Assembly: GCA_017468925.1 (NCBI GenBank)
Contig: JAFUHI010000009.1
Span: 400,162-464,161, forward strand
DNA: 64,000 nt
Source: Bacilli bacterium
GTDB taxonomy: Bacteria; Bacillota_I; Bacilli_A; RFN20; CAG-826
Reading direction: 5' to 3'
Shown: piece by piece, positions 44,110 through 52,456 of the stretch
Position numbering within the stretch: position 1 is the first letter of the stretch
Layout of the letters: every line of letters begins with the position of its first letter
Program-made: the position numbers and the translations under genes
The notes under the pieces: model-generated
The model's database searches: none
The model's input: only the letters and a program-made list of their open reading frames with translations
What the model was told of the DNA's origin: nothing

Positions 44110-44382
44110 ATGAACAAAGCTGAATTAGTATTAAAAGTTGGCGAAGTCGCCCAGCTCTCCAAGAAAGACGCCGAGGCTGCCGTCAATGCCCTTTTCGAAG
44201 CCATCACTGAAGCTTTAGTCGCTGGCGAAGAAGTCAAAGTCACTGGTTTCGGTGGATTCGTCAAAAAGAATCGCCCAGCCCGTGAAGGAACCAATCCAAA
44301 GGATCAGAAGAAGATCACCATCCCAGCTTCTGCCACCGTCGGATTCAAAGTTTCCAAAGCTCTCAAAGAGAAACTCAACTAA
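44110..44382 (+). CDS. hup: HU family DNA-binding protein
   Basis: A 90-residue HU protein. MNKAELVLKVGEVAQLSKKDAEAAV, then the arm GFGGFVKKNRPAREGTNPKDQKKI with the conserved Pro, and FKVSKALKEKLN at the end are standard. It packages the chromosome. Codon use is biased and it has a strong ribosome site (AGGAGGA), so high expression is likely. A terminator follows. Confidence 0.97.
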   Translation: MNKAELVLKVGEVAQLSKKDAEAAVNALFEAITEALVAGEEVKVTGFGGFVKKNRPAREGTNPKDQKKITIPASATVGFKVSKALKEKLN

Positions 44383-44406
44383 TAGTTTCTGAGAAGGAAA
44401 ACAATT

Positions 44407-44433
44407 AGTCCCGCCTATATGGTGGGGCTTTTT
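44407..44433 (+). terminator. Intrinsic terminator of the HU gene
   Basis: 9-bp stem AGTCCCGCC / GGTGGGGCT with a 5-nt loop and T run. Confidence 0.88.
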
Positions 44434-44444
44434 GTATTTGGCCT

Positions 44445-44461
44445 ATAAGTGATAAACTTAT
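44445..44461 (+). promoter_or_regulatory. Palindrome and -10 before the short nucleotidyltransferase gene
   Basis: ATAAGT-N5-ACTTAT covers a possible -10 (TAAACT, 44453-44458) that ends 6 nt before the ATG at 44465. Confidence 0.4.
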
Positions 44462-44464
44462 CGC

Positions 44465-45082
44465 ATGGAAGATTTGGTTTTCGAAGAATTAAAAAAAATA
44501 TTCAAGGGAACAGGTTTTAGAATCTATATGGTCGGCGGGACTGTTAGAGACCTTCTTTTGGGGCTAAAAGTCGCTGATTATGATTTTGTAACGGATGCCA
44601 CTCCAGATGAAATGAAGGGGTTTTTGCCTGGGATTTCATCGGTTTTCGCGAAATTTGGCTGCGTTAGAATGAAAATCTCAGGCTACGATGTTGATATAAC
44701 CACCTTAAGAGAAGAGGGGGAATATGATGATTCTAGACACCCGAGTTACGTCAAGTTTGTCAAAGATTTGGAAATTGATTATCGTAGACGCGACTTCACA
44801 ATCAACGGGATGTATATTGATGAAGACTATAAACTGATTGATTTGTGTGGCGGTTTATCTGATTTGAATAATAAAATTATCCGCTTCATCGGAGACCCCG
44901 AAACAAGGATAAAGGAAGATCCTCTTAGAATACTTAGGGCTAAAAGGTTTGCTATGCTATTTGGGTTTGAAATCGAAGAAAAAAGCAAAAAAGCGTTGGA
45001 AATGAATATGTCTTTGCTAGAAAAACTCAATCCTGAAAAAATAAAAGAAGAAGAAAGAAAGGCCAAAAGAAGTATTATATAG
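44465..45082 (+). CDS. Short class II CCA-type tRNA nucleotidyltransferase (head and neck only)
   Basis: 205 residues, against about 390-450 in the family. Motif A with catalytic acids (GGTVRDLLLG and DYDF, about residues 24-40), motif B (RRRDFTINGM), DLCGG, motif D (EDPLRILRAKRF, about 160) and the start of motif E (LLEKLNPEKIKEE) are all there. The body and tail domains, which bind and measure tRNA, are absent; the next gene starts 2 nt later, so they are not just out of frame. It may be a minimal CCA- or poly(A)-adding enzyme, or a decayed one with a full enzyme elsewhere. Confidence 0.8.
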   Translation: MEDLVFEELKKIFKGTGFRIYMVGGTVRDLLLGLKVADYDFVTDATPDEMKGFLPGISSVFAKFGCVRMKISGYDVDITTLREEGEYDDSRHPSYVKFVKDLEIDYRRRDFTINGMYIDEDYKLIDLCGGLSDLNNKIIRFIGDPETRIKEDPLRILRAKRFAMLFGFEIEEKSKKALEMNMSLLEKLNPEKIKEEERKAKRSII

Positions 45083-45084
45083 AT

Positions 45085-45741
45085 ATGAATAACAAAACTC
45101 TTTTAGAAGCGGTGGACTTCGTAACGGTCCTCCTTGACACATATAAGAAATTCCAAATAACCGAGATGGAGCTTGTGGTTATTTTAGAAACCAATCACCT
45201 AATCCAGCAAGGTAATACCTTGGTCACTGGCGATCTTTTGTCGATGAAGATGAATTTAGCGCCTAAAGAGATAGAGAAAATAATCGTGTCTCTATGCAAC
45301 AAGTCATATCTTTCATATGAGATAGAGGATGGGAAAACCATCACCTCAATCGACGGTCTTAAGAACAAAATATACGCTTCATTCAGAAAAAGCATTCAAG
45401 CAGAGCAATCAAACCTTATGAACGAAGAAAGAAACAACAGGCTTTCTTCACTTATCGTTTTCGCCCAAGATAAATTAGGCCGCACTTTGACTCCACTTGA
45501 GATGGAGACGCTCGGTGAATGGATTGATGCTTTGTTCAAGGATGAAGAAATTAGAACCGCAATTTTAGAGGCAGTCGCCTCCAACAAAAAGAATTTCAGG
45601 GCTATCGATAAGATTTTAAGAACGAATCGCAAAGACAAAGATTTCGCCAAAGAAGGCAATAGTGCAGTCTCCTCATCTTGGAACCTCCCCGTGGAAGAGA
45701 CATTAGAGATTGCAAAAAAGATGTGGGAAGACGATGATTAG
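45085..45741 (+). CDS. dnaD: DnaD-like primosome protein
   Basis: A 218-residue protein with an N-terminal winged-helix DDBH1 domain (about residues 20-95, TEMELVVILETNHLIQQGNTLVTGDLLS) and the C-terminal DDBH2 domain (about 120-190) with the pattern E-x-x-x-L-G-E-W-I-D-A-L-F. In Bacillus DnaD loads helicase during initiation and restart. Order dnaD-nth is conserved, supporting the call. Stop overlaps nth by 8 nt. Confidence 0.87.
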   Translation: MNNKTLLEAVDFVTVLLDTYKKFQITEMELVVILETNHLIQQGNTLVTGDLLSMKMNLAPKEIEKIIVSLCNKSYLSYEIEDGKTITSIDGLKNKIYASFRKSIQAEQSNLMNEERNNRLSSLIVFAQDKLGRTLTPLEMETLGEWIDALFKDEEIRTAILEAVASNKKNFRAIDKILRTNRKDKDFAKEGNSAVSSSWNLPVEETLEIAKKMWEDDD

Positions 45742-46384
45742 TGAAAAAAGCTTTGAATTGAGGGAATTTTTGCACAAAAGATTCCCAAATGCCGGCTGTG
45801 CTTTAATATTCAAAAACGATTTTGAATGTCTGATTTCGATTGTGCTAAGCGCTCAGACAACTGATATATCAGTCAATAAAGTTACGCCTTTATTATTCTC
45901 TTCGTTTCCTAACCCATCATCTTTAGCTTTGGCCTCCCAAGAAGAGGTTGAGCGACTCATAAAAAGCATCGGTTTATATAAGAACAAGGCGTCAAATATC
46001 ATTTCTTTATCAAAAATTCTTGCGGACAAATATAACGGAATGATACCAAAAGACTTTGATACACTTATTTCTCTTCCTGGGGTAGGGACTAAAACCGCAG
46101 GGGTTTTCCTTTTGGAAAGAGGAAACCGGCCCGCAATACCAGTTGATACCCATGTTGCTAGGATTTCCAAAAGGCTTGGATACGCAAAAGAAGAAGATGA
46201 TCCATTAAAAATAGAAAAGAAACTAGAAAAATCCTTTCCCAAAGAAGAATGGACGTTCATGCATCATTCACTCATTTTGTTCGGGAGGCAAATATGTCAC
46301 GCCCAAAAGCCAGAATGTTCATCTTGCCCAATGCAAAAATATTGCCGTTATTTCAAAAAGAATTCATCGACGATTGGCAAATAA
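45734..46384 (+). CDS. nth: Endonuclease III
   Basis: Start at the ATG at 45734 (216 residues), overlapping the dnaD stop. It has the helix-hairpin-helix LPGVGTKTA (Lys near residue 120 is catalytic), VDTHV with the catalytic Asp (about 139), and the [4Fe-4S] ligands C-x6-C-x2-C-x5-C in CHAQKPECSSCPMQKYC near 188-204. It removes oxidised pyrimidines from DNA. The last 37 nt overlap the convergent recU gene. Confidence 0.95.
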   Translation: MISEKSFELREFLHKRFPNAGCALIFKNDFECLISIVLSAQTTDISVNKVTPLLFSSFPNPSSLALASQEEVERLIKSIGLYKNKASNIISLSKILADKYNGMIPKDFDTLISLPGVGTKTAGVFLLERGNRPAIPVDTHVARISKRLGYAKEEDDPLKIEKKLEKSFPKEEWTFMHHSLILFGRQICHAQKPECSSCPMQKYCRYFKKNSSTIGK

Positions 46385-46944
46385 TCGTAGCGAGGCCTAT
46401 ATCCTTCTTTGACCAAGTGGCCTTTTTCTCTAATATCTGAGATTGGTATTGATTTCCTTGGGTGTTCCTCATAGAAATCGCATACATATTTGGCATCAAG
46501 CAAATATGTTTCATTTAAGGATGACATATTGATTAAAAAGAATGCAATTCCGCCTTGTTTCATGACTCTTCTAAGATGCTCAACTTGTTGTTTTGCGATG
46601 TTATTCAAAGGAAACGAAGTCCTGCTTTTGGAAGATTTGGCTTCGAAATCAAGGTATTTGCCCTTGTAAACCCCATTGTAATCGGTGGTGGATTGAGCTT
46701 CAAAGTAGGCATGAGTGATTTTCGCCCCATGGGAATAATCAACGTGGACGACGTTTATCGGAGTGGGCCTTTTGTAAACTAAGGCTAGTCCTTTTTCGAT
46801 ATAAAAAGAATTGGTCTCATTGATGTCCGCTTCAAAAACCATTCCGCGATTCGCCGCGCTTGCGATGATCTTTTTTTGCTTTTTCTCGCAAGGCTTTTCC
46901 ACCGTTTTTCTTGGTTTTACGCCTGGAGGATATTTGACGCTCAT
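46348..46944 (-). CDS. recU: Holliday junction resolvase RecU
   Basis: A 198-residue member of the RecU family: N-terminal basic tail, NRGMVFEADINETN (about residues 32-45), FEAQSTTDYNG (about 83-93), and DFEAKSSKSRTSFPLNNIA with the catalytic E-x-K (about 100). It cuts Holliday junctions and also guides RecA. Its gene overlaps the exonuclease gene upstream by 4 nt. Compared with Bacillus the ponA neighbour is missing. Confidence 0.93.
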   Translation of the reverse strand: MSVKYPPGVKPRKTVEKPCEKKQKKIIASAANRGMVFEADINETNSFYIEKGLALVYKRPTPINVVHVDYSHGAKITHAYFEAQSTTDYNGVYKGKYLDFEAKSSKSRTSFPLNNIAKQQVEHLRRVMKQGGIAFFLINMSSLNETYLLDAKYVCDFYEEHPRKSIPISDIREKGHLVKEGYRPRYDYLPIVDEFFLK

Positions 46945-47666
46945 TCGAATGTACCTCTAATCAATTCTTCCCATTCTTCTGGGCTTACGCCTTTGCCTTC
47001 AGATAAAATAGACGCGACTTTCTTTAAAGGCTGAGGCAAAGCCGGGTGTCTACTAATAGCCTTTTTATAATACTCGGCGACGATGTCTATTTTTTCATAA
47101 AACGCTTTATAAAGAAGCATTAAATTATATGCATCGGCAGAGGCGTTGTGTTTTTTGCCTTGAAAATCGATCTTGAAAGCGTCTAGATAGTGTGACAAGG
47201 ACATCGGATTGCCTTTTTCATCTTTCATGAACTGGGAAATGAAAGAGGCATAGTCGATATAACGCTTATTGATGGTCGCTTCGATTTCTGGGTCGGCGCC
47301 AGGCGAATGGAGATAGCTTTGGGATATGATCCTTAAATCATTGTTGCCGAAGGTGATGAAATTGCATTCGCCCCAATATTTGCTGAGATATTTGCGGAAT
47401 TGGCTCATAGCTTCAACAAAAGGAATGCCCTTGGTTCTCAATGTCTTCTCATCAATCCCAGTCAAATCTCTAACAAATTTACCTATAGGAGTGGTGGCTT
47501 TGACATAAGAAGAAAAACCATTGTCGACTTTTTTGATGGTCCCATCCCTATTGAGTGTGGCGACATACGCGCCGATCTCTATCATCTCAGAGGTCATTTG
47601 AGTGCCCTCTAGGTCAATGAACACAAGATATTTTTTGCCTTTTACAAGCCTTTCGAGTAATTTCAT
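46941..47666 (-). CDS. DEDDh 3'-5' exonuclease
   Basis: A 241-residue DnaQ-like exonuclease. The active-site acids are seen in FIDLEGT (residues 16-22), GNNDLR (about 111) and HNASADAY (about 177), so it is of the DEDDh type. Its substrate could be DNA or RNA. It forms a two-gene unit with recU, which hints at DNA repair. Confidence 0.82.
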   Translation of the reverse strand: MKLLERLVKGKKYLVFIDLEGTQMTSEMIEIGAYVATLNRDGTIKKVDNGFSSYVKATTPIGKFVRDLTGIDEKTLRTKGIPFVEAMSQFRKYLSKYWGECNFITFGNNDLRIISQSYLHSPGADPEIEATINKRYIDYASFISQFMKDEKGNPMSLSHYLDAFKIDFQGKKHNASADAYNLMLLYKAFYEKIDIVAEYYKKAISRHPALPQPLKKVASILSEGKGVSPEEWEELIRGTFE

Positions 47667-47708
47667 CTATTGAATTGTAGCACTCTTTTAAAAAATGAAC
47701 CTCTTTAA

Positions 47709-47737
47709 TTGAAGAAATAATCGATTTTCGATATAAT
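47709..47737 (+). promoter_or_regulatory. Promoter of gpsB with palindrome centred on the -10
   Basis: TTGAAG, 17-nt spacer, TATAAT (47732-47737). TTCGATATAATCGAA (47728-47742) is a palindrome with 6-nt arms around the -10. Confidence 0.75.
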
Positions 47738-47749
47738 CGAAGCGAGGTT

Positions 47750-48166
47750 ATGGAAAAAACAATTCATTTTGAGCCAAAAGACATTGTCGAGAAGAAATTC
47801 AAACCCGATGTCAAAGGCTATTCGGCGATTGAAGTTGACCGCTACTTGGATCTGGTGATAGAGGATTATCAAACCTTCAACGAGGAGATAACCAAACTAA
47901 GGAACGAGATTGCTTCAATGAAGAATTCCTCCGGCGGAGTCTATAAAGAAAATGAATTGCTCATCAAATCCAATGCCGCGCTGATTGAGCAAAAGAAGCA
48001 ACTTGAAATAGAGAACGCTTCAATGAAAAATCAGCTATCAGGCATCAAACCTGGCGATAGCATCAATGCGGAGAACATGGATTACATCAAAAAGATCCGT
48101 CAATACGAATCATTCCTCCACAGCGAAGGCTATAGCCTAAATGACCTCAAAAGCAAAAAGCAATAA
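47750..48166 (+). CDS. gpsB: DivIVA-domain cell division protein GpsB
   Basis: A 138-residue protein with the DivIVA/GpsB lipid-binding N-domain (FKPDVKGYSAIEVDRYLDLVIEDY, about residues 17-40) and a coiled coil (about 45-110). In Bacillus GpsB couples penicillin-binding proteins to division. The gene precedes rnpB as in Bacillus, which favours GpsB over DivIVA. It has a GAGG 3 nt before ATG in a leader of only about 5 nt. Confidence 0.87.
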   Translation: MEKTIHFEPKDIVEKKFKPDVKGYSAIEVDRYLDLVIEDYQTFNEEITKLRNEIASMKNSSGGVYKENELLIKSNAALIEQKKQLEIENASMKNQLSGIKPGDSINAENMDYIKKIRQYESFLHSEGYSLNDLKSKKQ

Positions 48167-48493
48167 TTCCGGCCCAGGTGACTGCTGCCACAAGGTAGAG
48201 GAAAGTCCATGCTCGCACAGCCTGTGATGGTTGTAGTGATTGTGCTAGACGAATAAATAAGTCTAGGTACGCGGGAGCGCGTAACGGCGGATGAATATCT
48301 AATTTAGATAGGAGTCCCTAAGGTGCCACAGAGACGAGCCTAGTGGCGACACTAGGATGAAACGAGGTAAACCCCTCAAGCGAGAAACCCAAAATTGGTA
48401 GGGGAAGAAGACCAATCGAATCGAAGAAAGGCCTTCCTAGTAATCTAGAGATTAATTGTCACCCTCGACAAAACATGGCTTATCGGGCCGGAA
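48167..48493 (+). ncRNA. rnpB: RNase P RNA (Bacillus-type)
   Basis: The core is clear: GAGGAAAGTCCATGCTCGCA near 48200, GCCACAGAGACGAGCC, GAAACGAGGTAAACCCCTC, GAGAAACCCAAAATTGGTAG and ACAAAACATGGCTTA near 48470. Outer helix TTCCGGCCC (48167-48175) pairs with GGGCCGGAA (48485-48493). It is about 327 nt, shorter than the 400-nt Bacillus RNA. It begins at the gpsB stop codon. Confidence 0.96.
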
Positions 48494-48514
48494 ACTCACC
48501 AAAAGGAAAAAGAA

Positions 48515-49135
48515 ATGAACACACCAAACAAAATCACATTCGCAAGAATAATCCTAGCCGCAATGATGATTGCTTTTCTAATAGTCGCCTCATTCATCCC
48601 TGATTTTCATCCATGGGTGGGAAGAGAAGAATATGGGGTAAGCCTAGTCTATGTTATCGTATGCGTTATTTTCGTTTTGGCTTCGGTGACTGACTTGGTT
48701 GATGGCCAAATCGCGAGAAAAACCAATCAAATAACTGATTTGGGGAAATTCCTTGACCCAGTTGCTGATAAATTGCTAATCGACTCGTCTTTGATATTCT
48801 TAGCAATTCCTCTTTCATTTGCCCCTGGAAACGCTTTGATTCCTTGGTTTGTGGTGGTATTAATGATCCTAAGAGACTTGGTTGTCGATGCCTTGCGTTT
48901 TGTTGCCGCTAGCAAGGGAAGGGTTTTGGCCGCCAACGTTTTTGGAAAAATCAAAACGATTTCCCAAATGATTGCCATCCCCTTTGTGTTAGTAAATGGA
49001 TGGCCGTTTGTGTATTTCGACGCTTCCTGGGGATATGGAAGAATCTGCTTGGTCTTTATTTATATCGCATGTTTCTTCTCGTTGCTTTCCGGCATCATCT
49101 ATGTCTATAAAAACCGCGATGTTTTGAAAGGATAA
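48515..49135 (+). CDS. pgsA: Phosphatidylglycerophosphate synthase
   Basis: A 206-residue CDP-alcohol phosphatidyltransferase with the motif D-G-x2-A-R-x8-G-x3-D-x3-D (DGQIARKTNQITDLGKFLD, about residues 68-86) and about five helices. It makes phosphatidylglycerol phosphate from CDP-diacylglycerol. It starts 21 nt after rnpB without a terminator, so its mRNA could carry rnpB. Ribosome site AAAGGAA. Confidence 0.93.
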   Translation: MNTPNKITFARIILAAMMIAFLIVASFIPDFHPWVGREEYGVSLVYVIVCVIFVLASVTDLVDGQIARKTNQITDLGKFLDPVADKLLIDSSLIFLAIPLSFAPGNALIPWFVVVLMILRDLVVDALRFVAASKGRVLAANVFGKIKTISQMIAIPFVLVNGWPFVYFDASWGYGRICLVFIYIACFFSLLSGIIYVYKNRDVLKG

Positions 49136-49608
49136 TGATGGATAAAACCGAGAAACTTATCTCTTTATTAAAAGAGAAAAAGATAACCATTGGTTCGGTT
49201 GAATCATTAACCGCTGGTTTGTTTGGATCGACCTTGTGTTCAATCCCCGGAGCAAGCGCGGTATATAAAGGCGGAATAATCACTTATTCCCCCTCATTGA
49301 AAACAAGCCTTGTTGATGTGCCTGCAGAACTGATTGAAGAAAAAGGGGTTGTCTCAATTGAAGTCGCAAAGGCTATGGCGGAAGGCGGCCTCAAGAAAAT
49401 GGATGTTGGCCTATGTGTCTCTTTCACTGGGAACGCTGGCCCTACCGCAGAAAAAGGTGAGGCCCCTGTGGGGATGGTCTGCATGGCAATTGCTAGAAAA
49501 GATAAAGAAACATATACGTTCTCAAAAATTTTCAAAGGAGATAGAAACAAAGTAAGAACCGAATGTATAAACGAAATGGTAAAGAGAATAATCGATTTGT
49601 GTTCGTAA
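49135..49608 (+). CDS. pncC: CinA C-terminal domain protein (NMN amidohydrolase, PncC type)
   Basis: A 157-residue stand-alone CinA-C domain: TIGSVESLTAGLFGSTL (about residues 18-34), GGIITYSPSLK and SFTGNAGPTAEKGEAPVGMV (about 98-117). PncC recycles nicotinamide mononucleotide. In Bacillus the full cinA gene precedes recA, and the same position is kept here with the short form. ATG overlaps the pgsA stop. Confidence 0.9.
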   Translation: MMDKTEKLISLLKEKKITIGSVESLTAGLFGSTLCSIPGASAVYKGGIITYSPSLKTSLVDVPAELIEEKGVVSIEVAKAMAEGGLKKMDVGLCVSFTGNAGPTAEKGEAPVGMVCMAIARKDKETYTFSKIFKGDRNKVRTECINEMVKRIIDLCS

Positions 49609-49661
49609 TCAAAAGTAAATAACAAAAAATTTTTGTATATCAGTAAGTGGAGGAAGTCAAA

Positions 49662-50675
49662 ATGACAGAAGAACAAAAAGAGCAAGCCCTCAAAGAAGCG
49701 TTGAGGAGCATTGAAAAAGAATATGGCAAAGGAAGCGTCATGCGTCTAGGCGAAAGACCTAAAGTGGATGTGGATGTCATTCCCACTGGATCATTATTGC
49801 TTGATGCAGCCCTAGGCGTAGGCGGTTACCCAAAGGGTAGGATCGTTGAAATCTACGGACCAGAGAGCTCTGGCAAAACAACCTTGGCTTTGCATGCGGT
49901 TGCCGAAACCCAAAAGAAGGGGGGTCGCGCCGCCTATGTTGACGCGGAGCACGCGATTGATCCAGATTATGCAGCTAAATTGGGCGTTGATATCGATCAG
50001 CTTATCCTTTCGCAACCTGATAGCGGTGAGCAAGGATTAGAAATAGTCGAGATGTTAGCCCAATCAGGCGCTATTGACATTATTATTGTCGATTCGGTCG
50101 CTGCCTTGGTGCCACAGGCGGAACTAGATGGCGTTATGGGTGATAATCAAGTTGGTTTGCAGGCCAGATTGATGTCAAAAGCCATGAGGAAACTCGCTGG
50201 AATCTTGGACAAAACAAACTGCTTGGTGATTTTCATCAACCAGCTTCGCGAAAAAGTTGGCGTTGTTTACGGCAATCCCGAAGTCACAACTGGCGGTAGA
50301 GCCCTTAAATTCTACGCATCTATTAGAATCGATATCAGAAGAGCGGAGGCGATCAAATCCGGCTCAGAAATCATCGGCAACACCGCGAAAATCAAAATCG
50401 TCAAAAACAAAGTCGCCCCACCATTCAAATCTTGCACAATCGACGTTATCTATGGCCAAGGCATCTCCAAATATGGCGAGATCCTTGACTTAGGCGTCGA
50501 AAAAGGAATATTGCAGAAAACCGGAAACTGGTTTGTTTTGAACGGGGAGAAAATCGGCAATGGTCGCGATGCGGCTAAAACATATATCAAATCCCATCCG
50601 GAATTAGAAGAAGAGCTGCTAACGAAAATCAAAGACGCCATCAAAAATGATGGTCTTAAAGCCGAAGCGGAATAA
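49662..50675 (+). CDS. recA: Recombinase RecA
   Basis: Starts at ATG 49662 (AGTGGAGGA ribosome site, 8-nt spacing; an in-frame GTG at 49647 is less likely), 337 residues. Walker [10 protein letters not shown] (about 66), Walker B VDSVAAL, L2 loop and the usual NQLREK are present. No SOS (GAACN4GTTC) box was noticed in the 50 nt upstream. A terminator follows. Confidence 0.98.
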   Translation: MTEEQKEQALKEALRSIEKEYGKGSVMRLGERPKVDVDVIPTGSLLLDAALGVGGYPKGRIVEIYGPESSGKTTLALHAVAETQKKGGRAAYVDAEHAIDPDYAAKLGVDIDQLILSQPDSGEQGLEIVEMLAQSGAIDIIIVDSVAALVPQAELDGVMGDNQVGLQARLMSKAMRKLAGILDKTNCLVIFINQLREKVGVVYGNPEVTTGGRALKFYASIRIDIRRAEAIKSGSEIIGNTAKIKIVKNKVAPPFKSCTIDVIYGQGISKYGEILDLGVEKGILQKTGNWFVLNGEKIGNGRDAAKTYIKSHPELEEELLTKIKDAIKNDGLKAEAE

Positions 50676-50690
50676 GGCTATATGAAAAGA

Positions 50691-50719
50691 AGAAGGGCAT
50701 TCAGACGTTTGCCCTTTTT
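50691..50719 (+). terminator. Intrinsic terminator of recA
   Basis: Stem AAGGGCA / TGCCCTT extended by A-T pairs, 10-nt loop, five T. Confidence 0.88.
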
Positions 50720-50762
50720 CTTATAGTCAAGAAAAAACATTTGGTTTAGAATATAGTCGTGT

Positions 50763-50870
50763 CAAAAGGCACGGCCAACCATATAGATCAGGTTTTGGTT
50801 CATTAATTCGGCGAAAGCCGTTCTTATATAACTTAAACATACCGCCATCATTTATGGTGTGTGCCTTTTG
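50763..50870 (+). promoter_or_regulatory. Structured 5' leader of rny (candidate RNA switch)
   Basis: A perfect 10-bp helix joins CAAAAGGCAC (50763-50772) and GTGCCTTTTG (50861-50870). Inside are a hairpin (about 50775-50800, AACCA/TGGTT), CGGC-GAAA-GCCG with a GNRA loop (50809-50820), and CGCCAT/ATGGTG (50843-50859). A TATAGT -10 at 50752-50757 would put the transcript start at the first strand. CCTTT (50864-50868) could instead pair with AAAGG (50878-50882), the rny Shine-Dalgarno. Confidence 0.55.
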
Positions 50871-50893
50871 TGGATATAAAGGAGTTTTAAAAT

Positions 50894-52447
50894 ATGGAAT
50901 GGTACATTGGACTCATAATAGGTGTGGCAGCTGGCGCAATAATAGCTGTTGCCATATTCTTATTGGTCCCGACCTTAAGAAAAAATTCAGCAAAATCCGC
51001 TGCTAATGGAATTATTAGAGATGCTGAAATCAAAGCGGAACACATTACAAAAAATGCTCAATTAGACGCTAAACAGGCGGCTTTTGAAGCGAAACAGCAA
51101 GCCCAAAATGAGATCCGCCAGATGAAAGCGGATGCTCAGATTGAGCAAAAGAAACTAGATGCTAGAGAAGCCTCTATTGATCAAAGAGACGCTGCTCTTT
51201 TGAAAAGAGAAGAAGTTCTCGACCAAAAAAGAGAAGAACTCGAAGGGGGCATCGAAAGCAACAAAAAGAAGTCACAGGAATTATCCGATAAAATTGACTC
51301 CATCATCGCTGAACTAGAAAAAGTCAGCGGCATGTCGGTAAAAGAAGCGCACGATGAAATCATGGCCCGCCTTGAGAATAAGATGAGCGCGGAAATCGCC
51401 GCCTACATCAAAAACGCCGAAGATGAAGCGGAAGCCCAAGCCCAAGAAAAGGCCACTAACCTTCTCGCTTTGGCTTGCGATAAATACGCTCAAGATGTAA
51501 CAACTGAAAGAACTGTGTCTGTCATCGCTCTTCCAAATGACGAACTAAAAGGAAGAATCATCGGTAGAGAAGGAAGAAACATCAAGATTCTTGAACAAAC
51601 TTTAGGTGTTGATCTGGTAATTGATGACACCCCAGAAGTCATAACCGTTTCTTGCTTCGATCCAATCAGAAGAGAAATCGCCAAGCGCACCTTGGAATAT
51701 TTGGTCAAAGATGGACGTATCCAACCTGGAAGAATCGAAGAGGTTTCCGCTAAATTCACTCGCGAGTTAAAACAAGAGACCCAAAAAGCCGGCGAAGAAG
51801 CGGCTTATAAGCTTGGTCTTCCACGAATTAACCGCGAATTGCTGGGATATTTAGGTCGTTTGAAATATAGGACAAGCTTTGGACAGAACGTTTTGCAGCA
51901 TTCTATCGAAGTGGCTCATCTTACTGGAATCATGGCCGCGGAGCTCGGCTTAGACCAAAATCTCGCCAAGCGCGCAGGTTTGCTCCACGACATTGGTAAA
52001 GCAGTCGATTTTGAGCAAGAAGGAAGTCACGTCCAATTGGGATATGACCTCGCTAAAAAATATGGCGAGCCAGAAGTGGTGTTGAACGCTATCGCTTCTC
52101 ACCATGGAGACACCGAATGCAAATTCATAATCTCCCACCTTGTCAAAGCGGGTGATACTTTGTCCGCCGCTAGACCTGGTTCAAGAAGCGAGACGGTAGA
52201 GAATTACATCAAAAGAGTCCAGGAGCTCGAGACGATTGCCAAAGGATTTGATGGTGTTTCCCAAGCCTTTGCCATGCAAGCTGGTAGAGAGATCCGTGTA
52301 ATGGTGGATTACGAAAAAGTGAGTGATGCCGATGCGGTCATTATGGCGACGCAAATCCGTGAAAAGATTGAGAAAGAGATGACATATCCTGGCCAAATCA
52401 AGGTCTTTGTTCTTCGCGAATACAAGGCAATTGAATACGCCAAATAA
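50894..52447 (+). CDS. rny: Ribonuclease Y
   Basis: A 517-residue endoribonuclease with an N-terminal membrane helix (about residues 3-25), a long coiled coil (about 30-200), a KH domain (VSVIALPNDELKGRIIGREGRN, about 208) and an HD domain (LLHDIGK, about 366; SHHGD, about 395). It starts mRNA decay in Bacilli. It has a structured leader and ribosome site AAAGGAG. Next to ymdB and the MiaB-RicA-like fusion, which may modulate it. Confidence 0.97.
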   Translation: MEWYIGLIIGVAAGAIIAVAIFLLVPTLRKNSAKSAANGIIRDAEIKAEHITKNAQLDAKQAAFEAKQQAQNEIRQMKADAQIEQKKLDAREASIDQRDAALLKREEVLDQKREELEGGIESNKKKSQELSDKIDSIIAELEKVSGMSVKEAHDEIMARLENKMSAEIAAYIKNAEDEAEAQAQEKATNLLALACDKYAQDVTTERTVSVIALPNDELKGRIIGREGRNIKILEQTLGVDLVIDDTPEVITVSCFDPIRREIAKRTLEYLVKDGRIQPGRIEEVSAKFTRELKQETQKAGEEAAYKLGLPRINRELLGYLGRLKYRTSFGQNVLQHSIEVAHLTGIMAAELGLDQNLAKRAGLLHDIGKAVDFEQEGSHVQLGYDLAKKYGEPEVVLNAIASHHGDTECKFIISHLVKAGDTLSAARPGSRSETVENYIKRVQELETIAKGFDGVSQAFAMQAGREIRVMVDYEKVSDADAVIMATQIREKIEKEMTYPGQIKVFVLREYKAIEYAK

Positions 52448-52456
52448 GGAGAAACG

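Noticed and set aside
44465-45082. Frameshifted full-length cca gene
   Set aside because: The missing body region is not present in another frame; dnaD with its own motifs starts 2 nt after the stop.
50763-50870. SRP RNA, 6S RNA or tmRNA in the rny leader
   Set aside because: The conserved cores of these RNAs (GGAA tetraloop with GCAG for SRP, long central bubble for 6S, tag frame for tmRNA) are absent.
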